The notes: generated from the letters alone by a model not told the origin. DNA of 25,479 bases from an uncultured Burkholderiaceae bacterium (GCA_937871985.1 CALMPB010000304.1:1-25479), one strand, 5' to 3'. Shown: positions 16,163-23,527, counted from the first letter of the stretch. Numbers and translations are program-made.

Positions 16163-16516
16163 TTACTATCTCCCGTTCAATCGGCCCAAGATTGCTAGGA
16201 TTACTTGGTCGATCTTGTCCAGATCGTACAAATGGGGGATACCCGGGACGAACCGACCGTAGTCGGTGTAGTCCACGATTCCGCAGAAGCTGGCCCCGGT
16301 TCGGAAACCGTCAGCTCAGCAATTCGGGCCCAAGCGAGCAACGTACAGCGGACGCGCCATCAGCCGCATCGAGATGATCGAAGGAGGCGATGGACGGCCA
16401 AGGTGGGGCACGATGTGTCGATCGATGATCGCCCTCATCATCCTGAGCGTTGCCGGTTTCCACCGCCCATTTGGTCCGAGGCGAGAAAGTGAGGGAGGGT
16501 AACGGCGACCCGTGCA
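16163..16516. other. Intergenic region without a confident gene
   Basis: Open frames on both strands (for example a TTG-started plus frame 16205-16492) are rich in Arg/Asp/Pro and lack ribosome sites. I see no recognisable product. The left edge should carry the promoter of the minus-strand secreted gene. Confidence 0.3.
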
Positions 16517-16876
16517 TCAGGAGTTGAGGAGCGATATGCTCACGGGCGCTTTCGCGCCGATCGAATTGGCGATCATCAGGCGGGCGGCTACGACTGGAAT
16601 GTCGGCGGCGCTGCCAAGCGTTTCGCGGGTGGTCCGTCCGGCGTGCTTTCCAAGCTGGTTCCACGATCGCACGCCAGTAGCGCGCAACCTTAACTCAAGC
16701 ACGGGGCTAATGGCGTCGCGAACGACGGTTTCGCCGAGCCGGGGCAGAGGGAGGGTGGTGATATCGATGGTCGAGAGATCGATGGTAGCGGCGCGTCGTA
16801 TGGCGCGGTTACTCCATAAATCCCGGCCCCAGTGGGGCCGGCAGGAGCGTGTCTTGGGGATTGTTCCCCAAGACAC
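16517..16876 (-). CDS. Hypothetical protein or 5'-truncated fragment
   Basis: From about 16770 leftward the minus frame has strong third-position GC and reads IDLSTIDITTLPLPRLGETV, ISPVLELRLRATGVRSWNQL, then RETLGSAADIPVVAARLM, stopping at 16517. The N-terminal ~30 codons of the open frame run through the structured element at 16814-16890 and look non-coding, so the true start is unclear and the gene may be truncated. Not recognised; helical and soluble. Confidence 0.35.
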   Translation of the reverse strand: MSWGTIPKTRSCRPHWGRDLWSNRAIRRAATIDLSTIDITTLPLPRLGETVVRDAISPVLELRLRATGVRSWNQLGKHAGRTTRETLGSAADIPVVAARLMIANSIGAKAPVSISLLNS

Positions 16877-16890
16877 GCGGGGATTTATGG
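16814..16890. repeat. 77-nt nested inverted-repeat element (three-way-junction fold)
   Basis: An outer 11-bp stem pairs CCATAAATCCC (16814-16824) with GGGATTTATGG (16880-16890). Inside are two hairpins. One is GGCCCC-AGT-GGGGCC (16825-16839), extendable by two pairs at the expense of the outer stem. The other is a perfect 14-bp stem (16847-16860 with 16865-16878) with loop TTGT. No T-tract follows on either strand. It could be a structured RNA, a recombination or replication site, or an mRNA leader for the minus-strand frame below it. Confidence 0.75.
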
Positions 16891-17007
16891 GAAGCGGCGA
16901 ACAGAGCGGTGCGATCGGCCGTTCGACCGATCCTCGTTGATCCCTCGGGGTGTCAGATGATCCTATTGAAGATCAGCGAGTTAACTCCGTTCCGGGTGTG
17001 ATGCTCG

Positions 17008-17078
17008 CGCACGAGGCAAGCTCGTGCGTAGGTCTGACGCACGCCCTGAAGGGCGAAAAATGTAATGCACCTGACGCA
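17008..17078 (+). repeat. Dyad plus 18-bp sequence, copy 2 of 2
   Basis: Hairpin CGCACGAG-GCAAG-CTCGTGCG (17008-17028) is followed 32 bases later by TGTAATGCACCTGACGCA (17061-17078), identical to 7349-7366. The spacer resembles copy 1 (TGCGTA then GAC-CACG). The last part also forms CACCTG-ACGCA-CAGGTG (17068-17084). Confidence 0.6.
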
Positions 17079-17124
17079 CAGGTGCTGCAGCTGAATTATT
17101 TAATAATCACAATATGTTGGGTGT

Positions 17125-17235
17125 GTAGTACACGTACGGCGAGACCTTCAAAACATGTAATACGTGTACCACGGGCCGCCGCATGATTTAGAGCAAGTCT
17201 ATGATATTGCGAAAGTTTCAATAGTGGTACATGTA
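17125..17235. promoter_or_regulatory. Cluster of three TAC(G/A)TGTAC(C/T)AC motifs
   Basis: TACGTGTACTAC lies on the minus strand at 17125-17136, TACGTGTACCAC on the plus strand at 17161-17172, and TACATGTACCAC on the minus strand at 17224-17235. Each differs from the consensus at one position at most. The cluster adjoins an AT-rich tract. Repeated near-palindromic boxes suggest binding sites for a regulator, replication initiator or partition protein; which one cannot be told. Confidence 0.5.
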
Positions 17236-17475
17236 ATACCCTATGCTTAGCGCGGCAAGCGGGCCACCATCGCCGCCTCAGGACTTCAATCAAAAATGCT
17301 GCCAGGCAGCTATCTCTGAGTCGGGTCCTGAAAGTCGCTCGACCGCTTTGTCTCAGACCCGGCCTTTCGGCTCTACCGACGAGGCTCCTTCGGCGAATGG
17401 CAGGTTCCGGGATCCGAAATCCACGCATAGAACGACGGGGATTGGGGCGCACAGGGGAAAGAGACGCGCACGCTA

Positions 17476-18186
17476 CTAGCGAATACTCGGCGCCGTGAAC
17501 GAGCCCAAATCCCCGACCCCGAGTCGACGCTCGATATCCCCGATCTTGCCGGTCGCCACGTTGAACCCATCACCGCCGAACGTCCGTCGCTCGATATCCT
17601 CGAACTGGTCGCCAAGCTCCTCATAGCCCTTGGCGCCCGCGGCCTTCTTGAACGCTGGAAACACAATGGTGTCCTCGCGCGCGGCATGCGGCTCGTACAT
17701 ACGGGCGAACGCCGTCAGTGTTCTGGCCAGAGGTTCGGCATCACCGGTGCCGACCCGGCCGGATTTGGTCTTGTCGAGAATATAGGTGGTGATCTCGCGG
17801 CCCCGCTGATGTTGTGCGAGCAGCGTGTCGAGCAGCTCGGCCGCTTCGCCGCCCGCCTTCTGGACGATCGGAAAGATATGCTGCTGCTCCAGTATCTGTT
17901 CGTGATAGGGCTCGCCAAATGCCTGGAACAAGGTCGTCGCGGAGGCGAGCGCCGCGGCATCGACCGCCGAGGCATTCGCCACCAGCTTCGGTGCAACTTC
18001 GCGATAGGCGATCAGGATGCGGCGCAGCACGCCGTGCTCACGCATGAGATCCTCGTTCGCTGTGACCTCGCCTTCGTCACCGTCGCCTCTGTCGCCGCCA
18101 TCGGCGTCATGTTTCGCGCAGCCAGCGAGCACTAGCCCAACGCTTGCCAGAGACACCAATGCCGTTCGCCGATCCTGCTCCGCCAT
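17476..18186 (-). CDS. Hemerythrin-domain lipoprotein, 236 aa
   Basis: ATG at 18186 with GGTGA 6 bases before; a GTG three codons earlier is the alternative. The N-terminus RRTALVSLASVGLVLAGC ends in a lipobox (LAGC), predicting a membrane-anchored lipoprotein, and is followed by a Gly/Asp/Glu linker. The hemerythrin HHE region (residues ~45-190) has likely di-iron ligands in MREHGVLRR, YHEQILEQQHIFPIV, LLAQHQRGREI and YEPHAAREDTIVFPAF. Hemerythrin domains bind O2, NO or act in iron/oxidant sensing; an extracytoplasmic location is less usual. It is divergent from the efflux-adaptor remnant. Confidence 0.85.
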   Translation of the reverse strand: MAEQDRRTALVSLASVGLVLAGCAKHDADGGDRGDGDEGEVTANEDLMREHGVLRRILIAYREVAPKLVANASAVDAAALASATTLFQAFGEPYHEQILEQQHIFPIVQKAGGEAAELLDTLLAQHQRGREITTYILDKTKSGRVGTGDAEPLARTLTAFARMYEPHAAREDTIVFPAFKKAAGAKGYEELGDQFEDIERRTFGGDGFNVATGKIGDIERRLGVGDLGSFTAPSIR

Positions 18187-18313
18187 GACCGTCACCTTTC
18201 GATCGTCTTGCCATCTTCGCTGAACGCTCGGTCCGCAATTGCGATGCCGACCTTGCCCCTCAATCCGCTTTCACATTAGCAGGCGTCCGACACTCAGGGT
18301 TCCCCCGAGCGCT

Positions 18314-18499
18314 ATGTCCAATGATCAGCAGCGCCAGTTCGTGACCAGGGTGGTTGGAAGCAAGGCGACCTGGGTGGATATCACCAGCGGCATGAGCGTC
18401 GACGGGATCACCGAGGTGTTCAGGTCGTTGCAGCCCGGCGATCTCATCGTCGAGCACGCAATCGACGCCATCCACGATGGCGCGCAGGTCAAAGCATAG
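18314..18499 (+). pseudogene. C-terminal remnant of an RND efflux periplasmic adaptor
   Basis: The 61-residue frame QFVTRVVGSKATWVDITSGM, then GITEVFRSLQPGDLIVEHAI and DAIHDGAQVKA, fits the last domain of membrane-fusion (HlyD/MexA/CzcB-type) adaptors: a V-TG---G-TEV--L-PGD-VV-----L-DGA-V pattern. The N-terminal ~300 residues are missing and no ribosome site is evident. Downstream, ATGATCGCGG at 18538-18547 resembles the usual start of an RND permease gene but stops after 18 codons, so the permease is gone too. Confidence 0.6.
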
Positions 18500-18574
18500 C
18501 TGCCCGGCAGCACCCGCCCCAGAAGCGGACCGCTGGATGATCGCGGGCCCATTCGATAAGCTGCCGTCGAAGAA

Positions 18575-18856
18575 GTGTCGGAAGAATGGATAGCGGCCAT
18601 GATCGTAGAGCGCGTCGCCAATCTATTGCTATTAAAATTGGTCAGGTTCACGGCACCCACCACAGAGCGTTGCGAATGGCAGGCACTCGTCACCGGTAAT
18701 CACGACTTGCGTACAGCCGAATACGCATTGAAGGTGCAAGCGGGTGATGGGTTTACCCTTCCATACCCCGGCTGGGTAAAGCTTCGGGTCGGGCAAGCAG
18801 TCGCGCTTGATGCGATTCGCCGCCACCCTTTTGGCCCTCGCGGGCAAAGAGTCTAA
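18575..18856 (+). CDS. Possible small hypothetical protein, 93 aa
   Basis: A GTG-started frame; an ATG at 18599 is an alternative start. It reads MIVERVANLLLLKLVRFTAP, ERCEWQALVTGNHDLRTAEY, then VKLRVGQAVALDAIRRHPFG. The opposite strand has an equally long Cys/Pro-rich frame (18632-18910). Third-position bias is mild. Not recognised; either or neither may be real. Confidence 0.3.
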   Translation: MSEEWIAAMIVERVANLLLLKLVRFTAPTTERCEWQALVTGNHDLRTAEYALKVQAGDGFTLPYPGWVKLRVGQAVALDAIRRHPFGPRGQRV

Positions 18857-19148
18857 CGGTGATAATCCGACGCCCGATCGTTCGACCGCAGCCGCCCCAG
18901 AAATTGCCATTTATGGCGTCGCATGCCGGGCATAAAATATGACATTCAATCGGATGGGTTTAAAGTATAACCTCCCCCCATGAGAAGAGCACTGAACTGC
19001 CGGCACACGAAGACTAAAGGCGTCGTATCCCCATTCGGCAGTAGGCATCTCGGACTTTTGTCCGTAATCGCATCCGTGCTGGGCTCGGTGCTGGCAGCGG
19101 TGGTGTTTGCCGGCTTACACATCGGCCCGGGGATAGGGGGCGCGACTA

Positions 19149-20011
19149 GAGCCTGTTATGAACTTGATGCGATGGCGACGGCCTGCTTCATCATAAGGCA
19201 GGCGAAGGCGACGACATGAAGTCCTGCGAGTGTTTGGGCATAGCGTTCATAATCTTTGACGAGGCGTCGGAAGCGGGTGGCCCAGGCGAATGACCGTTCG
19301 ACGACCCAGCGGCGCGGGAGCAGGACAAAGCCGCGCTTGGCCTCGGGCAGTTTGACGACCTCGAGCGCGATACCATGTTTGGCTGCCGCATCGGCGGCGC
19401 GCTCGCCGGTATAGCCCTGATCGACCCAGGCGATCTCGACATGGTCATCGGTGGCGGCTTGCACGGTACGAGCGAGCCGCTCCACTTCGCCGCGATCCTC
19501 GGCGCTGGCAGGCGTCACATGGAGCGCGAGCAGGTGGCCCAGCGTGTCGACTGCCATATGGATCTTCGAGCCCTTCTTGCGTTTCCCGCCGTCATAGCCG
19601 GCGCGTTCACCGCTCTCGGGCGTGGAGCGCAACGTCCGGCTGTCGATGATTGCGGCGGTGGGCTTGGCCTGGCGACCCGCTGCCAACCGCAGCACCGCGC
19701 GCAAGTCGTCAACCAGCGCCTCAAAGCATCCCGCCGCCAGCCAGCGCTGCGTTTGCTGGTACACCGCAGCCCAGGGCGGCAGATCGTTGGGCATCCACCG
19801 CCACGGCACCCCCGTCTTCACGATATAGCGCAGCCCGTTGAACACCTCGCGCAGATTGTGCTCCCGTTGCCCGGCGTCCTCCCGCTGCAACAGCAGATAC
19901 GGCGCGACCAGCGACCATTCCTCATCGCTTACATCAGACGGATACGGCTTGCGGCAAATGTTCATCCAAAAACTGATGAATCAGACCGAATCTCAAGTCC
20001 ATAACAACCTC
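19149..20011 (-). mobile_element. IS5-family insertion sequence (IS427-like), 863 bp
   Basis: Terminal inverted repeats are GAGCCTGTTATGAACTTGA at 19149-19167 and GAGGTTGTTATGGACTTGA on the opposite strand at 20011-19993, matching at 16 of 19 positions. TA flanks both ends (19147-19148 and 20012-20013), a 2-bp target duplication as described for the IS427 group. The boundaries are confirmed because excising them restores the host reading frame. It carries one transposase gene on the minus strand. Confidence 0.88.
19156..19965 (-). CDS. IS5-family DDE transposase, 269 aa
   Basis: ATG at 19965. The N-terminal DUF4096-type region reads YPSDVSDEEWSLVAPYLLL and LREVFNGLRYIVKTGVPWRW. The DDE catalytic core follows: first Asp in AAIIDSRTLRSTPESG, the GYDGGKRKKGSKIHMAVDT block, second Asp in IAWVDQGYTGERA, and Glu in RRWVVERSFAWATRFRRL. 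It is a single uninterrupted frame, unlike the two-frame layout of many IS427 members. All three catalytic residues are present, so it may be active. Confidence 0.95.
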   Translation of the reverse strand: MNICRKPYPSDVSDEEWSLVAPYLLLQREDAGQREHNLREVFNGLRYIVKTGVPWRWMPNDLPPWAAVYQQTQRWLAAGCFEALVDDLRAVLRLAAGRQAKPTAAIIDSRTLRSTPESGERAGYDGGKRKKGSKIHMAVDTLGHLLALHVTPASAEDRGEVERLARTVQAATDDHVEIAWVDQGYTGERAADAAAKHGIALEVVKLPEAKRGFVLLPRRWVVERSFAWATRFRRLVKDYERYAQTLAGLHVVAFACLMMKQAVAIASSS

Positions 20012-20815
20012 TAATTTCATCGGAATCTTCGGTCTCGCCTTTTTCTTCGGCGTTCTTATTGCCGTACCCGTGGGGTTAGTGCTTGGAGTACCATTGATCG
20101 CTTTAAGCCGTCGCTGCCTACTACACCGCATTGTAATTGCGACACTGACTTTTGCGGTAGGAGGCTTGCTTGTCGGCCTAGCCATCAAGCATATTGGCGG
20201 AAGTACTGGCTTGGAGAACGCGGAGCTCATTTTCGGGGCCTGCGTCGGCGGCATGCATCCGTTGATTTACAGTCGAGCGTTCGGCGTATCATGGTTCAAG
20301 ATTATTTCAGCTTTGCTGCTCGGCGCTGCGGTTGTACCTTCGTTAACTTACGCCGCAGAAGATGTGATCAACTTAATGGACAGCAAAGCCGAGTTCGAAA
20401 CTCGATGCGCCGGTCATTTAGACTCATTGGCGTTCGTGGCTGAAAAGGCGACTCTGGATCGGCTGAGCGAACCCATGGAAAATATTGGGAAATGGCGAAA
20501 CCAGCTAAAATGGCGCTCTCTTTACGAGCGAGAGGACAGAGCTCTTCTCGATAAATCGCATGTCCTCATTGCTCGAGACTTTGCCTATGTGCCCAGCGGT
20601 TTCGCCGGTATGATTACTGGCGGACGGCGCATCGAACGGCATTGCCTGTCAGAGAAGAAAGGAAGCGACGCAGACATGCTGCGTGCTCGCGGCCTTGGAA
20701 AACGGCCCAAGCTTCAAGATCTCGCCGATTGAAGAAGGAGCGCGCGCGGCAGTATGTCCGCACTTGTTAGATCAACCGCCGCCAGGCGCCGGTCCCCTTG
20801 CACCCAACCCAAGCC

Positions 20816-20870
20816 AAGCCATTTAACGCCAAAATGGTGCAATCTCTCAGCCGCCGAGCAGAATCCGCCC
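20816..20870. repeat. Interspersed ~55-bp repeat, copy 1
   Basis: This copy matches 22525-22579 at 47 of 55 positions without gaps; similarity continues weakly upstream (CACCCA...CCAAG). The core GCCAAAATGGTGC contains the small dyad CCA-AAA-TGG. It lies between the interrupted membrane gene and the 3' end of the 20895-21497 gene. Confidence 0.7.
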
Positions 20871-20894
20871 CATTTGTTGCCGTTGCGCATCCAT

Positions 20895-21497
20895 CTAAGC
20901 GCTTCCAAAGGCAGCCATTTCGAGCAGGTCAATTAACTTGAAGCCGATGTAGTCGTCTCGTCGATACAACCGGCGTGTCTCGCTCCTCCGAACAGATCGA
21001 TAATACACGTCCCAGTAGCTTATTACGCGGCGCTTGGTCGTATTCCAGTAGGCTTCGTTCTGGATGACGAAAGCGCCGAGTGTCCGAGTATTTTCCGGCG
21101 TGAGCGAAGCGGCAATATCGTCCAAAATTTCGATGATATACTCGCCGATGAGGGCTACGATGAAGGGCGCGGCCCAAGGTTGCAAATCTGCTAGCAGGTT
21201 GCGCACGGCACGTTGACGTTCAAACCCGTTGTTGCTTCGAGTCTGTAAAGCGCAAGCAAAGCGCCATGCTTCATCGCTTTCGGTCAATCCCAGCCGGTCG
21301 GATGCAAAATGCAGCCGCGCCGGGATCAGCACGCCTTGTCCCTCCACTTGGACCGCGAACCGCTCGGTCCACTGCCGTGCTGCAAGGACCCGGGCTACAG
21401 CTTCGCCAGCCAATAATGCCGCAGCACGATGCTCGGAAGGGAACGCTTCCGCCAGCATCAATCCACCGATTTCGGTCAGCATCTCTGGGTCACTCAT
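20895..21497 (-). CDS. Hypothetical protein, 200 aa
   Basis: ATG at 21497. The sequence is soluble and mostly helical: LTEIGGLMLAEAFPSEHRAA, then WTERFAVQVEGQGVLIPARL, and a central hydrophobic helix (APFIVALIGEYIIEILDDIA). A Tyr/Arg-rich end (KRRVISYWDVYYRSVRR) precedes FKLIDLLEMAAFGSA. Amino-acid composition and third-position GC support a real gene. No family recognised. Copy 1 of the interspersed repeat begins 24 bases beyond its stop. Confidence 0.7.
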   Translation of the reverse strand: MSDPEMLTEIGGLMLAEAFPSEHRAAALLAGEAVARVLAARQWTERFAVQVEGQGVLIPARLHFASDRLGLTESDEAWRFACALQTRSNNGFERQRAVRNLLADLQPWAAPFIVALIGEYIIEILDDIAASLTPENTRTLGAFVIQNEAYWNTTKRRVISYWDVYYRSVRRSETRRLYRRDDYIGFKLIDLLEMAAFGSA

Positions 21498-21648
21498 TCC
21501 GGCAGACTAGGCCGCCAATAAACGTCCGCAATCCACTTTTCCCACAGCGAAGCGGACAGCGCACTTCCCACCCAGCTATGGTCAATTACGGATGGCCCGA
21601 CCACGGAGCCCCGCGAAAACGTGATGCTGTCGTTTTAGGCTCCAATCT

Positions 21649-22041
21649 TCAGTATCTGGGGTCATCGCCAGGGACGGATGGCAAACCCTCGCCCAGGTGG
21701 CGGTACAGCTCCATTGCATCGTGAAGCACGCGCAGCACGCCGACCGTCGCTTCGTCGATGATAGTATAGAGGATGAAATGCCGAGGCTGACGGACGCCTC
21801 CGTCGACAGTCCGCGCTCGCTCACGGCTCATTCGCAGGTGCCAGGAGCGAACGTCGCTACCGAGTTCAGGCCGTGCTACACTCCCGGATCGCTCCGGCTC
21901 GTCGCCGACGTCCTTCAATGCGACAGATACGAGGTGCTGATATCGCCGTCGCGCGTCAACGCCGAATTCGCGTTCCGAACGCTCAAGAATGTCGACAATA
22001 TCGCCATAAGCCGCAGCCGTCAGCCGGATCGTGTAGGTCAA
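21649..22041 (-). CDS. parE: ParE-type toxin (RelE/ParE superfamily), 130 aa
   Basis: Starts at ATG 22041, overlapping the antitoxin stop by 4 bases. It has ParE hallmarks: TIRLTAAAYGDIVDILERSE at the N-terminus, a central SWHLRMSRERARTVDGG segment and the C-terminal strand pattern FILYTIIDEATVGVLRVLHD, followed by AMELYRHLG. ParE toxins block DNA gyrase. At 130 aa it is longer than the ~95-100 aa typical, with extra sequence in the middle and at the end. Confidence 0.85.
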   Translation of the reverse strand: MTYTIRLTAAAYGDIVDILERSEREFGVDARRRYQHLVSVALKDVGDEPERSGSVARPELGSDVRSWHLRMSRERARTVDGGVRQPRHFILYTIIDEATVGVLRVLHDAMELYRHLGEGLPSVPGDDPRY

Positions 22042-22328
22042 GCGCCCGAGCTCGCCCGTTTGCTCACCTCGGCGCCGAGTTCTGTCATAAACGATCCGAT
22101 CGCATCCGGTTTGACTTCACGGAACCGACGGGCCGCAAGATCGGCAAGGCCGACCTGGGTAGCGGCGCGCAGGGCTTCGAGCCTGAGCGCGTCTTCCTGC
22201 TCACGCTGTTCGACAAGCCGCAGCCCTTCTCGCAAAACTTCGCTCGCATTTTGATAGCGACCGGACTCAACCAGCGTTTCGATCACCTCTTGTTGGTGAT
22301 CGGTCAGCACCACATTTCGTGTCGGCAT
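22038..22328 (-). CDS. parD: ParD-type antitoxin, 96 aa
   Basis: ATG at 22328. The N-terminal ribbon-helix-helix reads NVVLTDHQQEVIETLVESGR and YQNASEVLREGLRLVEQRE, matching the CC2985-type ParD family; the charged C-terminal tail that wraps the toxin follows (RLEALRAATQVGLADLAARR). First gene of a two-gene operon with parE (ATGA overlap). Autoregulation is expected through the palindrome in its promoter. Confidence 0.92.
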   Translation of the reverse strand: MPTRNVVLTDHQQEVIETLVESGRYQNASEVLREGLRLVEQREQEDALRLEALRAATQVGLADLAARRFREVKPDAIGSFMTELGAEVSKRASSGA

Positions 22329-22358
22329 TGTTCAACCCTTGAGCTTCTCACCCGATCG

Positions 22359-22393
22359 AATATAACACCATTGGCATAATATGCCAATGGTGT
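22359..22393 (-). promoter_or_regulatory. parDE promoter with overlapping palindromic operator
   Basis: On the minus strand, -35 TTGGCA (22387-22382) and -10 TATATT (22364-22359) are exactly 17 bases apart. A perfect 13-bp inverted repeat, ACACCATTGGCAT (22365-22377) and ATGCCAATGGTGT (22381-22393), covers the -35 and the spacer. This is a fitting site for ParD repression. Confidence 0.8.
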
Positions 22394-22524
22394 GGGCGTG
22401 CGCTTCGCGGTGGCTCAGTCATATGCGTCGACGCCTGCCGACGTTTCTGAAACGACGTTTTTCCCACCGTCCGCTAACCAACGGGACGTCGCTGAGAGCC
22501 GCCCGGTCACTTTCCACCCAGCCC

Positions 22525-22579
22525 AAGCCATTTAGGGCCAAAATGGTGCGATCTTTTAGCCGTCGGGCAGAAGCCGCCC
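22525..22579. repeat. Interspersed ~55-bp repeat, copy 2
   Basis: Matches 20816-20870 in the same orientation (47 of 55). Minus-strand translation of both copies gives similar peptides (HHFG-KWLGLG), but with no start or ribosome site this is a by-product of the repeat. The copy lies between parDE and the next plus-strand gene. Confidence 0.7.
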
Positions 22580-22651
22580 AAGAGATGGACGTCGAGTTGC
22601 CCAACGATGCCTCCTGATTGCGAACCCTCATTTATCCGGTACAAGAAGCGG

Positions 22652-23038
22652 ATGACGAAGCGAGGCAAGTTGATCTGGGCAACCGCGATACTCGCGTTGA
22701 TCGTCACTGCGGTTTTTGTTCCTGGTCCGTTTGGTCGTACTCGACCCGATTTGGCTGTTTGGTTTTCCTTCGACGAGGGGCCACTGACCTTCTCGCGTTC
22801 CTATGCCTCGGGGACGGTTGGGCCTTTTACGATTGGCGACACGCGCGTCGCGGCTATTGATCGGCTGTCCTCACAGCATTTGCTGGCTCAAGACATGCCC
22901 CAGCTCTGGAAGGCCAGACCCGAATGGACCTTGTCCCTTCCTGCTGCCAGTGGCGGATATGTGACCTACACGATCGCGTTCACTGCTGATCGGGTCACCT
23001 CGGTCCGCGCGTTCTATTCCGTGTTTTCGGGCCTATGA
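22652..23038 (+). CDS. Small membrane-anchored hypothetical protein, 128 aa
   Basis: The frame is open from 22607, but ATG 22652 gives a natural N-terminus: KRGKLIWATAILALIVTAVF, a single membrane anchor or uncleaved signal. The rest (~100 aa) reads DLAVWFSFDEGPLTFSRSY, PFTIGDTRVAAIDRLSSQHL, GGYVTYTIAFTADRVTSVRA, a beta-rich extracytoplasmic domain. Its 3' end overlaps the convergent gene by 44 bases. Not recognised. Confidence 0.65.
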   Translation: MTKRGKLIWATAILALIVTAVFVPGPFGRTRPDLAVWFSFDEGPLTFSRSYASGTVGPFTIGDTRVAAIDRLSSQHLLAQDMPQLWKARPEWTLSLPAASGGYVTYTIAFTADRVTSVRAFYSVFSGL

Positions 23039-23447
23039 TCGATGGTCCGCTAGACCAAGACACCGACTGAAAGCCGCCTGTCAGCAATCCACCCAAATAT
23101 TGTCGTGCGCCAGCCGCCATCGGACCTCTCTCGCGTCCAAAAGGCAGACTGCCCGGTTTCGGGAAGGGCATCCCAGGCAGAACGGCTGCAAATGGGCGCG
23201 TAGCCGATGGTCTGCTCATCACCATCCACTCAGCGTTCACTGAATCTTGCCGGTCGCATTGAAGCCTGATCACCTGGACGGCGTCGGCACCGTAGGTCCT
23301 GTAGATCCGGACCGCACAAGCACGGCCGCTGCCGTGCGAATGGAGGAAAGGCATGATCTCGCAGATTATACGCTCGATCAGGCTGCCGAGCTGTTCGCTG
23401 GGCGATGCTGCGCGGTTGCCTGCGGATCGAGTGCTGCGATATTGCAT
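22995..23447 (-). CDS. Hypothetical protein, 150 aa
   Basis: ATG at 23447 is the most sensible start, though no strong ribosome site precedes it. The first half has good coding bias: EQLGSLIERIICEIMPFLHS, CAVRIYRTYGADAVQVIRLQ, SVNAEWMVMSRPSAT. The C-terminal half is Gly/Pro/Arg-rich and weaker, ending inside the convergent gene. It occupies what would otherwise be a 490-bp gap, leaving 80 bp to the divergent 23528 gene. Not recognised. Confidence 0.5.
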   Translation of the reverse strand: MQYRSTRSAGNRAASPSEQLGSLIERIICEIMPFLHSHGSGRACAVRIYRTYGADAVQVIRLQCDRQDSVNAEWMVMSRPSATRPFAAVLPGMPFPKPGSLPFGRERGPMAAGARQYLGGLLTGGFQSVSWSSGPSIIGPKTRNRTRGPR

Positions 23448-23527
23448 GACGGCACTATGGGATTGTCGGCGCGCCGCCGCTAATTGTACCGGCCACTCAG
23501 TCGTCGTGCGAGAAAGGGACATTGATC

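Larger units (their letters stand above)
16891..17475. other. Long non-coding stretch with repeats and motif cluster
   Basis: About 585 bp with no supported gene; a minus frame at 17096-17452 is Arg-rich and unconvincing. It holds the second copy of the dyad/18-bp repeat and an AT-rich segment (17092-17115, AATTATTTAATAATCAC). It also holds three related 12-bp motifs, each listed separately. The character is regulatory or origin-like rather than coding. Confidence 0.45.
18980..20732 (+). pseudogene. Membrane-protein gene interrupted by an IS5-family element
   Basis: The 5' part (18980-19148) encodes a Lys/Arg-rich N-terminus and a first membrane segment (LLSVIASVLGSVLAAVVFAG). The 3' part (20014-20732) supplies further membrane segments (IFGLAFFFGVLIAVPVGLVL, IVIATLTFAVGGLLVGLAI, ISALLLGAAVVPSL) and a soluble C-terminal half rich in charged residues. 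Removing the insertion and one TA copy joins the halves exactly in frame (codon AAT across the junction), giving 295 residues. No ribosome site precedes the ATG, so the start is uncertain. Family not recognised. Confidence 0.75.

Noticed and set aside
16814..16890. Integron attC site
   Set aside because: No GTTRRRY/RYYYAAC core sites at the ends, and no integrase in the window.
16814..16890. Simple Rho-independent terminator
   Set aside because: No T-tract on either strand and an outer stem enclosing two hairpins.
17096..17452. 118-residue minus-strand frame
   Set aside because: Arg-rich composition, spans the motif cluster, no ribosome site.
18632..18910. 92-residue minus-strand frame
   Set aside because: Cys/Pro-rich without a recognisable pattern; it competes with a plus frame that is itself doubtful.
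20714..20932. Minus-strand peptide containing HHFG-KWLGLG, similar to one at 22507-22707
   Set aside because: The similarity comes from the interspersed DNA repeat; neither copy has a start or ribosome site.
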